Assembly: GCA_934463455.1 (NCBI GenBank)
Contig: CAKSJU010000103.1
Coordinates: forward strand, 1-7,193
Direction of reading: 5' to 3'
DNA from: an uncultured Clostridia bacterium
Lineage (GTDB): Bacteria > Bacillota > Clostridia > UBA1381
Length of the DNA: 7,193 nucleotides
A program made the translations under genes and the position numbers. Below are positions 1 through 5,480 of this stretch, piece after piece. Numbering within the stretch: position 1 is the first letter of the stretch; each line of letters begins with the position of its first letter. The notes beneath the pieces are model-generated. The model did not search any database, was not told the DNA's origin, and was given only the letters and a program-made list of their open reading frames with translations.

Positions 1-371
1 TATTTTGCTTTAATTTCATCGGTTTTGACATTTGAAACATCAAATTCTCTTGTATATGAGCCGTAAGAACGTTCACAGTGAATATACTTTTTCTTTTCGT
101 CCTTTTCCTCATGCTCCATATGACGTTCGGCATGTATTGCCAGAGTGTCTCCGTTTATATCAAGGTGAATGTCGTTTTTGTCAAAGCCCGGTAAATCGGC
201 TTCCAATTCAAAATGATCTCCCTCATCTTTTATATCGGTTTTAAATTCCTCCATGAAATTCCCGCCGAAAAATCCTGTCGGGAAAAATTCTTTTTCAAAA
301 GCATCCATTTCACGGAACGGATTATAACTCATACTGTTCTTTTTTCTTCCATAAGGTCTAAGTTCAAACAT
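1..371 (-). CDS. Hsp20/alpha-crystallin small heat-shock protein (C-terminus cut by window edge)
   Basis: Reading leftward from the ATG at 371-369, an open frame of 123 codons runs off the left edge. It is a small heat-shock chaperone that holds unfolding proteins in the cytoplasm without using ATP. What is seen: a short N-terminal arm (about residues 1-40, with YNPFREMDAFEKEFF and a Gly/Phe-rich GFFGGNF), then the alpha-crystallin domain starting near residue 42. That domain includes DIKDEGDHFELEADLPGF, a charged HMEHEEKDEKKK loop, and the family hallmark ERSYGSYTREFDV near residues 100-112. Family members usually run about 140-150 residues, so roughly 20-25 residues (final strands and the C-terminal I-x-I/V tail) are missing beyond the edge. 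An AAAGGA-like ribosome site lies at 384-389, 12 bases upstream of the ATG. No CIRCE (HrcA) operator is visible upstream. The gene is divergent from the PucR-type regulator. The family call is secure; the exact orthologue is not assigned. Confidence 0.93.
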   Translation of the reverse strand, partial: MFELRPYGRKKNSMSYNPFREMDAFEKEFFPTGFFGGNFMEEFKTDIKDEGDHFELEADLPGFDKNDIHLDINGDTLAIHAERHMEHEEKDEKKKYIHCERSYGSYTREFDVSNVKTDEIKAK

Positions 372-398
372 AATAACACCCAATCCTTTCATTTTCCA

Positions 399-430
399 AT
401 ATTTATATATTATCCGATATTTATATATTA
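399..430. repeat. 14-base AT-only direct repeat, 18-base period, in the hsp20 leader
   Basis: ATATTTATATATTA occurs at 399-412 and again, identical, at 417-430, separated by TCCG. It lies 28-59 bases upstream of the hsp20 start, between the start codon and the candidate promoters. It could be a protein-binding repeat, an AT-rich upstream element or melting-prone leader RNA; in DNA this AT-rich it could also be chance. Confidence 0.55.
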
Positions 431-514
431 ATTGTTATAATTTATTCTCCCAAAACATTTTAACCATCTCCGTTTTTATTTCACATATTCATCTTTTTTC
501 TTTTTACATCTATT

Positions 515-542
515 ATTATACTCATTTTTCTTGACTTTGCAA
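515..542 (-). promoter_or_regulatory. candidate leftward sigma-A promoter for hsp20
   Basis: On the minus strand, TTGCAA (537-542) and a perfect TATAAT (515-520) are separated by 16 bases. Transcription would start near 508 and give hsp20 a leader of roughly 135 bases. Its -35 hexamer directly abuts the -35 of the rightward promoter (531-536), so the two promoters are back to back and could hardly be occupied at once. A weaker second candidate, TTGGGA (448-453), 17-base spacer, TAATAT (425-430), lies closer to the gene. Which one is used cannot be decided from sequence alone. Confidence 0.45.
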
Positions 543-559
543 TAGTTTGGTAGTATAAT
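531..559 (+). promoter_or_regulatory. sigma-A promoter of the pucR-corA operon
   Basis: TTGACT (531-536) and TATAAT (554-559) are separated by an ideal 17-base spacer, matching 11 of 12 consensus positions. Transcription would begin around 565-567. This leaves a leader of about 45 bases ending in the AAGGAG ribosome site at 597-602, 8 bases before the ATG at 611. Confidence 0.82.
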
Positions 560-610
560 ATAAGTAAATTGTTTTGTGTTGTCAGCACAAATCCACAAGG
601 AGTAAATACA

Positions 611-1753
611 ATGAACAAAGAAAAAATATTGGATTTTTACTTTAATAATAATTCGCTGTCCGTTCCGGCGGAAGCAATAAGTGAAGAATTAAATTGCTCT
701 TTAATCGTAACCGACATCTCATTTCATATTGTGGTATCGTATTCCCGCCGCAAAAGCAAGGCTTACAGCAGCGCGGTTAAGCACAGCGAGCTATCGTTTG
801 AAACCTGCGAGAAGATAAAAGAAAATACCTCCGACAATTGTTTTCGTTTTTCAACCGCCGAGGAAATATATGTCACGAGTGTCCTGCAATGCGGCGAAAC
901 AAAACTGGGCTATGTCCTTTATTTGTTTGAGAAAGAAACAGTGCTGCCATCGGACGAGGATTTTCTTTTTTGCAGCGGTTTAATCGCAAAACAGCTTTTT
1001 ACCGACCGTCACTGCAACAGTGAAAACACAAATACTGCCGAAGAAATTTTGACCGATTTACTCTGCGGAAAATTTAAAAACGAAGAGCTTTTCAATCTGC
1101 AAATTTCGGGAACTTTTCTTTCGCATTTTTCACCGCATCGCTTTGCTTTTGCAAAAAAGGAAGATTTATCGGACAATAAAATTCTTTTTCACTGCATTAT
1201 CGAATATTTCCCTGCTTCGCATCCTTTTCTCTTCAGCGGCGGGGTTATAATATTCCTGCACGAAGACCACAACATAAAGTATCTTGACAAGCTTTCCGAA
1301 GAATTTAATTTGAAAATTGCCGTTTCTTCGGGCATCGATAACTTGTATTCAATTGCTGCGGAATTTCCGATGCTTTCCGACATAATAACCTATTCCGAGG
1401 AAAAATATTTCGTAAAATTCGAGGACAACTGTGCATGGCACACTCTTTTGAAAAAAAATAATTCGAGAATATGCTTTATCGGCAGTAAAATTAAACAATT
1501 ACTTGAATATGATATAAAGAACAAAAGTGAGCTTTGTCTTACTCTTTACACTTACCTAATATGCAGCCACTCACTGAAAAAAGCGGGAGACCTGCTTTTC
1601 ACGCACAGCAATACAATTTCGTACCGCCTTGCTAAAATAAGGGACGATTTCAATATAGATACCGACAATCCAAAACTGCATTTTATAACCCTGCTCAATT
1701 TGTCCCAAGCTCTTATCACGCTCGGGTATGACGATATTTTCATATTAGACTAA
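611..1753 (+). CDS. PucR/CdaR-family transcriptional regulator
   Basis: A 380-residue cytoplasmic DNA-binding regulator. The C-terminal part (about residues 297-370) is a PucR-type helix-turn-helix: a leucine-rich lead-in (LLEYDIKNKSELCLTLYTYL), a Lys-Ala-Gly helix, then the recognition segment THSNTISYRLAKIRDDFNID, which follows the family's H-x-N-T-x-x-Y-R-L pattern. The middle (about 165-265) resembles the GGDEF-like domain of CdaR/PucR proteins. Residues about 18-130 look like a GAF/PAS-type sensor (inferred from the G-Y-V-L-Y-L-F strand and an adjoining helix, not a firm match). I chose the ATG at 611 because AAGGAG lies 8 bases upstream. An in-frame TTG at 569 would add 14 residues but sits almost at the predicted transcription start, without a ribosome site. 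PucR-family regulators often control catabolic or osmolyte genes in response to small molecules; the ligand here is unknown. It is followed after 14 bases by a CorA-type channel gene. Confidence 0.88.
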   Translation: MNKEKILDFYFNNNSLSVPAEAISEELNCSLIVTDISFHIVVSYSRRKSKAYSSAVKHSELSFETCEKIKENTSDNCFRFSTAEEIYVTSVLQCGETKLGYVLYLFEKETVLPSDEDFLFCSGLIAKQLFTDRHCNSENTNTAEEILTDLLCGKFKNEELFNLQISGTFLSHFSPHRFAFAKKEDLSDNKILFHCIIEYFPASHPFLFSGGVIIFLHEDHNIKYLDKLSEEFNLKIAVSSGIDNLYSIAAEFPMLSDIITYSEEKYFVKFEDNCAWHTLLKKNNSRICFIGSKIKQLLEYDIKNKSELCLTLYTYLICSHSLKKAGDLLFTHSNTISYRLAKIRDDFNIDTDNPKLHFITLLNLSQALITLGYDDIFILD

Positions 1754-1767
1754 AGGATGTGATATAT

Positions 1768-2613
1768 ATGATAAAAGTTTTTTCTTTTGAACAAATGAAA
1801 GAAGCAATCCCTTATATAAACGAAAAAGTTTTCGATTATATTTACGATTGCTGTACGGAAAGCTTCGAGAGTTTCGAAAGCTGCAATTTGCTTGTGTTTG
1901 ATTTTTACGATATACACAGCGAATCAACCGACACTTCAAAGCTTATGCTGTATCAGGACCAAAACAGTCTTCTCATCTTTGCGGAAGATGACGCACTTGT
2001 CAAAAAAGCCGAAAGCATATTAAATAAAATTCCTACATTTGAATATGAGGCTTCCGCACGCACAATGTACAAGTTTTTCGAAAAGCTTCTGCACGGCGAT
2101 TTAGGCTATCTGCAAAAATTCGAACAGACTTTAAATGACGCTGAAGATGTCATAACCGAAAACCCGACTGCTTTTGATGCAAAACAGTTTTCCAAATGGC
2201 GCAAAGAGCTGCTTCGCTTAAAAAGATACTATATGCAGCTTGATACTATTTTTGATGAAATGGAAGATAATGACAACAATTTGTTATCAAGCGGTCTGGT
2301 GCACAGAATATCGGCACTTTCAAGGCGGAGCGAACGCTATTTTAACGCAGTTGAAAATCTGAAAGATGCACTTGAACAAATAAGAGGGATATACCAATCG
2401 GAATTATCTATAAAGCAAAATGAGCTTATGCAGATATTTACTCTCGTTACCGTAATATTTCTGCCCCTCACTCTTATTGCCGGCTGGTACGGAATGAATT
2501 TCACGAATATGCCCGAACTTCACTGGAAGTACGGATATATCGGAGTAATTTCATTTTCCGGCGCAATTGTGATTATTATGATTTGGATTTTTAAAAAGAA
2601 AAAATGGTTTTAA
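1768..2613 (+). CDS. CorA-like divalent metal cation transporter
   Basis: A 281-residue membrane protein of the CorA family, pentameric channels that admit Mg2+ (sometimes Co2+ or Ni2+) along the membrane potential. The family signature Y-G-M-N is at residues 241-244, followed by FTNMPEL in the periplasm-facing-loop position. The first transmembrane helix covers about 221-241 and the second about 256-275, ending in a Lys-rich cytoplasmic tail (KKKKWF). Before them comes a long, charged, largely helical stalk (about 95-220). The N-terminal cytoplasmic domain (1-90) is acidic and diverges from textbook CorA, and the protein is shorter than the roughly 310-residue classical members. The ATG at 1768 is preferred because AAGGA (1753-1757) lies 10 bases upstream; a GTG at 1759 would leave only one base. 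It is probably cotranscribed with the regulator, whose TAA stop (1751-1753) is 14 bases upstream. The last codons lie inside the inverted repeat at 2603-2646. Ion specificity cannot be read from the sequence. Confidence 0.9.
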   Translation: MIKVFSFEQMKEAIPYINEKVFDYIYDCCTESFESFESCNLLVFDFYDIHSESTDTSKLMLYQDQNSLLIFAEDDALVKKAESILNKIPTFEYEASARTMYKFFEKLLHGDLGYLQKFEQTLNDAEDVITENPTAFDAKQFSKWRKELLRLKRYYMQLDTIFDEMEDNDNNLLSSGLVHRISALSRRSERYFNAVENLKDALEQIRGIYQSELSIKQNELMQIFTLVTVIFLPLTLIAGWYGMNFTNMPELHWKYGYIGVISFSGAIVIIMIWIFKKKKWF

Positions 2614-2646
2614 AAATGGAATATTAAAACCATTTTTAAAACCATT
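2603..2646. terminator. convergent (probably bidirectional) intrinsic terminator
   Basis: A perfect 17-base inverted repeat (arms 2603-2619 and 2630-2646, 10-base loop) lies between the convergent corA and metI genes; its left arm includes the last codons and stop of corA. On the minus strand the hairpin runs straight into a T-rich tract (TTTTCTTTTT, complement of 2593-2602), as expected for the terminator of the met operon. On the plus strand an alternative pairing, 2601-2611 with 2626-2636, places TTTTT at the 3' side and could end corA transcripts. The stem is AT-rich with only four G/C pairs, so strength is uncertain. Confidence 0.7.
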
Positions 2647-2652
2647 AACGTC

Positions 2653-3360
2653 CTAACGGCCTTTCAGTCTCTTATCCGACTTGGTTGCAAGGTAAGTTCC
2701 GACTCCTTGGAATATTTCAACCAAAACAATCAAAAGCACAACCGCAGCAAGCATAACGAGATATTTATATCTGTAATATCCGTAATTAATCGCAATTTTT
2801 CCGAGTCCGCCTCCGCCTATTATTCCGCTCATTGCCGAATAACCGAGTATTGTTGTTATCGCAATTGTGACATTCGAAATCAAAGACGGAACACTTTCCG
2901 GAATCATAACCTTCACAATAATCTGCAAAGGTGTTGCTCCCATGCTCTGTGCCGCTTCGATAATGTTCGGATTTACTTCTCTTAAGCTGCTTTCCGCAAG
3001 TCTTGCCACAAAAGGAAACGATGCTATAACAAGCGGTACGATTGAAGCCACTGTTCCGACCGATGTTCCCACTATTACTCTCGTGAGCGGTATTACCATT
3101 ATCATAAGTATAAGAAATGGAACAGATCTAAGTAAATTAATAATAATACCCAATGTTTTCATTACGGCTTTCGGAAGAGGAAGCACACCGTTTTTCTCTC
3201 CGGCAACCAAAAGCACTCCGAGAGGCATACCGATTATAACAGCGAAAAGCGTTGAGATAACCGTTACGTAAAAAGTCTCCCATGTTGCAAGCAAAAACTC
3301 ACTCTTTAAAATTTCTGCGGTTTCCGCCAAAACTTCGGGTGAAAACAAATTATTGAACAT
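2653..3360 (-). CDS. metI: MetI-type methionine ABC transporter permease
   Basis: A 235-residue integral membrane subunit that forms, as a dimer, the channel of a MetNIQ importer for methionine and related amino acids. Hydrophobic spans lie at roughly 25-53, 68-95, 98-118, 160-182 and 197-220, fitting the five-helix MetI topology. The cytoplasmic EAA coupling loop that contacts the ATPase is at residues 135-156 (EAAQSMGATPLQIIVKVMIPES), with its invariant Gly at 141. A glycine-rich IIGGGGLGKIAINYGYYRY follows at about 180-198, as is usual in the family. I prefer the ATG at 3360 because a GGAGGAGG ribosome site ends 9 bases upstream; an in-frame TTG at 3369 would abut that site. The start overlaps the last 11 bases of metN, which suggests translational coupling. 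It is the last gene of the operon, closed by the terminator at 2603-2646. Length and motifs are normal. Confidence 0.94.
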   Translation of the reverse strand: MFNNLFSPEVLAETAEILKSEFLLATWETFYVTVISTLFAVIIGMPLGVLLVAGEKNGVLPLPKAVMKTLGIIINLLRSVPFLILMIMVIPLTRVIVGTSVGTVASIVPLVIASFPFVARLAESSLREVNPNIIEAAQSMGATPLQIIVKVMIPESVPSLISNVTIAITTILGYSAMSGIIGGGGLGKIAINYGYYRYKYLVMLAAVVLLIVLVEIFQGVGTYLATKSDKRLKGR

Positions 3361-4363
3361 CTCTCTCAACCTCCTCCGTAACTACATCCTCGGTATTCTG
3401 CAAATATTCCATTGCCTGTTTTACCTTTTCATCTCCGCCGGATATGCCCAAAAGCATATTTCCGTATACTTTTTCATTTATAATTCTTGTAGAAGCCCCC
3501 AAAATATTCGGAGTTATGTTAATATCTATCGCCATTTGCGCAATAAGAGGCGATGTCGCCGATTTTGAGCCGTTAAATACAACTCTTATGCACTTTTCAT
3601 CCTCCGAGCCCGGTACAACTCCGTCCGCGCCGTCCGGAAATACCAACCTTTTTGCAGCCTTGGATTTCGGGTTTGAAAAAATTTCGCTAACATCTCCCGC
3701 CTCCGCAACTTTACCGTTATCCAGTATCGCAACATGGCGGCAAACTTCTTCAACAACGCTCATTTGGTGCGTGATTATAATTACTGTAATTCCGAGTTTT
3801 TTATTAATATCTCTTATTAATCCCAGTATTGAATGAGTGGTTTTCGGGTCAAGTGCGCTTGTTGCTTCATCGCACAAAAGCACCTTAGGGTTGGTTGCCA
3901 GAGCGCGCGCTATGGCAATTCGCTGTTGCTGACCTCCCGAAAGCTGCGCAGGATATGCATTTACTTTATCCGGCAGTCCGACAATTTCCAAAAGCTCCTT
4001 TGCACGAGTCTCCGCCTCGGATTTTTTCACTCCCGCAAGCTCCAGCGGAAAACAAATATTTTTAAGGCATGTTCTTTGCATTAAAAGATTAAACCCCTGG
4101 AATATCATCGTCACGCTGCGTCTTACTTCTCTCAGTTCCTTTTCGGTCAACGCTCCTATATCCCTGCCGTCAATCAAAACTTGTCCGCTTGTCGGTCTTT
4201 CGAGCATGTTAATACATCTTACGAGCGTACTCTTTCCCGCTCCGCTCATACCGATAATTCCGAAAATGTCGCCGTCCTCAACGGTTATATTTACATCCTT
4301 AAGTGCTTCAACCTCTCCGTCCGCCACTTTGAAAGATTTATACAGATTTTTTATTTCTATCAT
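3350..4363 (-). CDS. metN: MetN-type methionine ABC transporter ATP-binding protein
   Basis: A 337-residue cytoplasmic ATPase that powers the MetI channel. Visible motifs: Walker A GMSGAGKST (38-46), Q-loop FQG (88-90), signature LSGGQQQR (141-148), Walker B VLLCDEAT (161-168, with D165 and catalytic E166), D-loop SALD (169-172) and switch His199 in ITHQ. The C-terminal part (about 255-337) is a NIL domain; in characterised MetN proteins this domain binds intracellular methionine and inhibits transport, so the same control is likely here. The ATG at 4363 gives the usual family N-terminus (MIEIKNLYKSF) and has GGGGA 5 bases upstream. In-frame ATGs at 4375 and 4396 would add 4 or 11 residues (MPRHGGG...), without a better ribosome site. 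It lies 119 bases after metQ, with a strong hairpin between them, and overlaps metI by 11 bases. Confidence 0.95.
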   Translation of the reverse strand: MIEIKNLYKSFKVADGEVEALKDVNITVEDGDIFGIIGMSGAGKSTLVRCINMLERPTSGQVLIDGRDIGALTEKELREVRRSVTMIFQGFNLLMQRTCLKNICFPLELAGVKKSEAETRAKELLEIVGLPDKVNAYPAQLSGGQQQRIAIARALATNPKVLLCDEATSALDPKTTHSILGLIRDINKKLGITVIIITHQMSVVEEVCRHVAILDNGKVAEAGDVSEIFSNPKSKAAKRLVFPDGADGVVPGSEDEKCIRVVFNGSKSATSPLIAQMAIDINITPNILGASTRIINEKVYGNMLLGISGGDEKVKQAMEYLQNTEDVVTEEVERDVQ

Positions 4364-4421
4364 ATTAATCCCCATTCCGCCGCCGTGTCGCGGCATAAAA
4401 CAAAAAATTTTGCTTTAAAAT

Positions 4422-4465
4422 TTTTATACAGCGGTATAAGTCCAACCTTACACCGCTGTATAAAA
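4422..4465 (-). terminator. intra-operon hairpin between metQ and metN (attenuator or mRNA stabiliser)
   Basis: The arms 4422-4440 and 4447-4465 form a 19-pair stem with a 6-base loop (core TTATACAGCGGT / ACCGCTGTATAA). The single imperfection is an A-C mismatch on the plus strand but a G-U pair in the minus-strand RNA, so the helix is fully paired only in the met transcript. It begins about 17 bases after the metQ stop and is followed by AAAATTTT-type tracts (4401-4421), not a clean U run. It is therefore probably a leaky terminator or a 3' stabiliser that yields more metQ mRNA than metN-metI mRNA, a common arrangement for binding-protein genes. Confidence 0.65.
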
Positions 4466-4482
4466 TATCACTTTATTAAAAA

Positions 4483-5325
4483 CTATTTAAGTGCGTCAAG
4501 CGATGTTTGCTTTCCGCCGTAAATTCCCATAGGCTCTACATGGATTGAAGCAACCGATACGATATGAGTGTTGTTTTGCGCATTGAAATCGTCCAGATAA
4601 GGAGTATGCTGGAAGTAGTTTGCGTCAACCTCGCCGCTTTCAACAACGTTGTTTGGCTGTACATAATCGGTAAATTCTTTTATATCGAGAGTAACATTTT
4701 TACCGGCAAGAATTTCCTTTGCAACCTTTAAAATTTCAGCATGAGGTGCAGGTGATGCCGCAACAGTAATCGTCTGTCCCGCAAGTGCATCATAATTCAC
4801 ACTTGCATCAAAGCCGTCTCCCTGTTCGGTAACCGTGCTTACAACGCCGCCGTCATATTCGGAAGCAATAAAATCAGCAACCTTTTTGCTTTCCAATGCC
4901 GCTTTAAGAGCTTTTGTTTTATCTGTAGCTTCATTGCCCTCTTTTACGGCAAGAATGTTTGCATATGCCGAGTATGAATCTTCAATTGCCAAAGAATCCT
5001 TAACGGGATTTATTCCGGCATCGATTGCATAGTTTGAATTTATTACCGCATAGTCAACATCCTGAAGCATTTTCGGAAGCTGTGCCGCTTCAACCTCGCT
5101 GAATTTTACATTCTTGGGATTATCCGCAATATCCTTTATTGTAGCCGTAATTCCCGCACCGTCCTTAAGCTTTATTATTCCGTTTTTCTCCAGCAAAAGC
5201 AGTGCTCTCGCTTCGTTTGTGGTATCATTCGGAACAGCGATTGTAAGCTGTGACGAGTTTCCGCAAGCCGATAAGGATAATACCGCAAAAATTGCCGCAG
5301 CAGCCAAACTGATAATTTTTTTCAT
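4483..5325 (-). CDS. metQ: MetQ/NlpA-family methionine-binding lipoprotein, circularly permuted
   Basis: A 280-residue extracellular lipoprotein, the substrate-capturing part of the MetNI importer. Residues 1-20 are a signal peptide (MKK, hydrophobic core, lipobox LSAC) with the lipidated Cys at 21. The order of the rest is abnormal. Canonical MetQ runs from PHAEIL, FTDY, QPN, DANYFQH and HVEPMG to SLDELK, then the IPND, TNE-x-RALLLL, AAQLP, NYA and YAN motifs. Here residues 27-163 carry the second set first (AVPNDTTNEARALLLL, AAQLPKML, INSNYAIDAGINP, YANILAV). A hydrophilic linker follows (about 164-184). Residues 185-280 then carry the first set (ITVAASPAPHAEIL, FTDYVQPN, DANYFQHTPYLDDF, HVEPMGIYGG), ending at SLDALK. 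No motif is lost or duplicated, so this is a circular permutation, not a truncation. The ATG at 5325 has AGGGG 8 bases upstream; the in-frame TTG at 5331 is too close to it. The exact ligand (L-Met, D-Met or another amino acid) is inferred only from family and operon. Confidence 0.93.
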   Translation of the reverse strand: MKKIISLAAAAIFAVLSLSACGNSSQLTIAVPNDTTNEARALLLLEKNGIIKLKDGAGITATIKDIADNPKNVKFSEVEAAQLPKMLQDVDYAVINSNYAIDAGINPVKDSLAIEDSYSAYANILAVKEGNEATDKTKALKAALESKKVADFIASEYDGGVVSTVTEQGDGFDASVNYDALAGQTITVAASPAPHAEILKVAKEILAGKNVTLDIKEFTDYVQPNNVVESGEVDANYFQHTPYLDDFNAQNNTHIVSVASIHVEPMGIYGGKQTSLDALK

Positions 5326-5355
5326 AGTCAAAACCCCTTTTTTCTAATTTATATA

Positions 5356-5383
5356 ACTGTAGTGCAGATATTCTCCGCACAGT
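5356..5383 (-). promoter_or_regulatory. short hairpin in the metQ 5' leader
   Basis: The leader between the predicted start (about 5393) and the ribosome site (5334-5337) is only about 68 bases. It contains an imperfect stem pairing 5356-5358 and 5362-5365 with 5381-5383 and 5377-5380 (three bases bulged), or alternatively five pairs, 5356-5360 with 5379-5383. It could protect the 5' end or act as an operator in DNA form. The leader is too short for a SAM-I riboswitch or a T-box and shows none of their conserved sequences. Confidence 0.35.
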
Positions 5384-5399
5384 AAAATTATTTTTGACT

Positions 5400-5428
5400 A
5401 TTATACCATTTTTCAAAAAAAAAGTCAA
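5400..5428 (-). promoter_or_regulatory. sigma-A promoter of the metQ-metN-metI operon
   Basis: On the minus strand, TTGACT (5423-5428), a 17-base spacer and a perfect TATAAT (5400-5405) form an almost consensus promoter. Transcription should begin near 5393. It lies in the 155-base gap after the GH36 gene, so the importer operon can be expressed independently, although I see no convincing terminator for the GH36 gene and read-through into metQ is possible. Confidence 0.85.
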
Positions 5429-5480
5429 TAAGTGCCCTTAAAAAATGTAATTATTGCAAAAAATCACTCTGTCCCGCGGC

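Noticed and set aside
569..610. TTG start 14 codons upstream of the PucR-type regulator's ATG
   Set aside because: It lies almost at the predicted transcription start (about 566) with no ribosome site, whereas the ATG at 611 has AAGGAG at 8 bases.
372..610. CIRCE (HrcA) operator upstream of hsp20
   Set aside because: The TTAGCACTC-N9-GAGTGCTAA inverted repeat is absent from the divergent region.
2867..3271. 134-codon plus-strand open frame opposite metI
   Set aside because: It mirrors the permease codons, has no ribosome site or recognisable motifs, and metI is a clear family member.
3444..3836. 130-codon plus-strand open frame opposite metN
   Set aside because: It is antisense to the conserved ATPase and NIL domains, and has no independent support.
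4364..4396. Longer metN start giving MPRHGGGMGIN
   Set aside because: The ATG at 4396 has no ribosome site, and the family N-terminus matches the ATG at 4363.
4483..5325. metQ as a truncated or frameshifted pseudogene
   Set aside because: The frame is intact with signal peptide, good ribosome site and promoter, and all family motifs are present once; only their order is changed.
5326..5480. SAM-I riboswitch or T-box ahead of metQ
   Set aside because: The leader after the consensus promoter is only about 68 bases and none of the conserved core sequences of either element is visible.
5429..5480. Intrinsic terminator directly after the GH36 gene
   Set aside because: There are T runs (5441-5445 and 5459-5463 on the minus strand) and a CCGCGG palindrome, but no convincing stem joined to a T tract.
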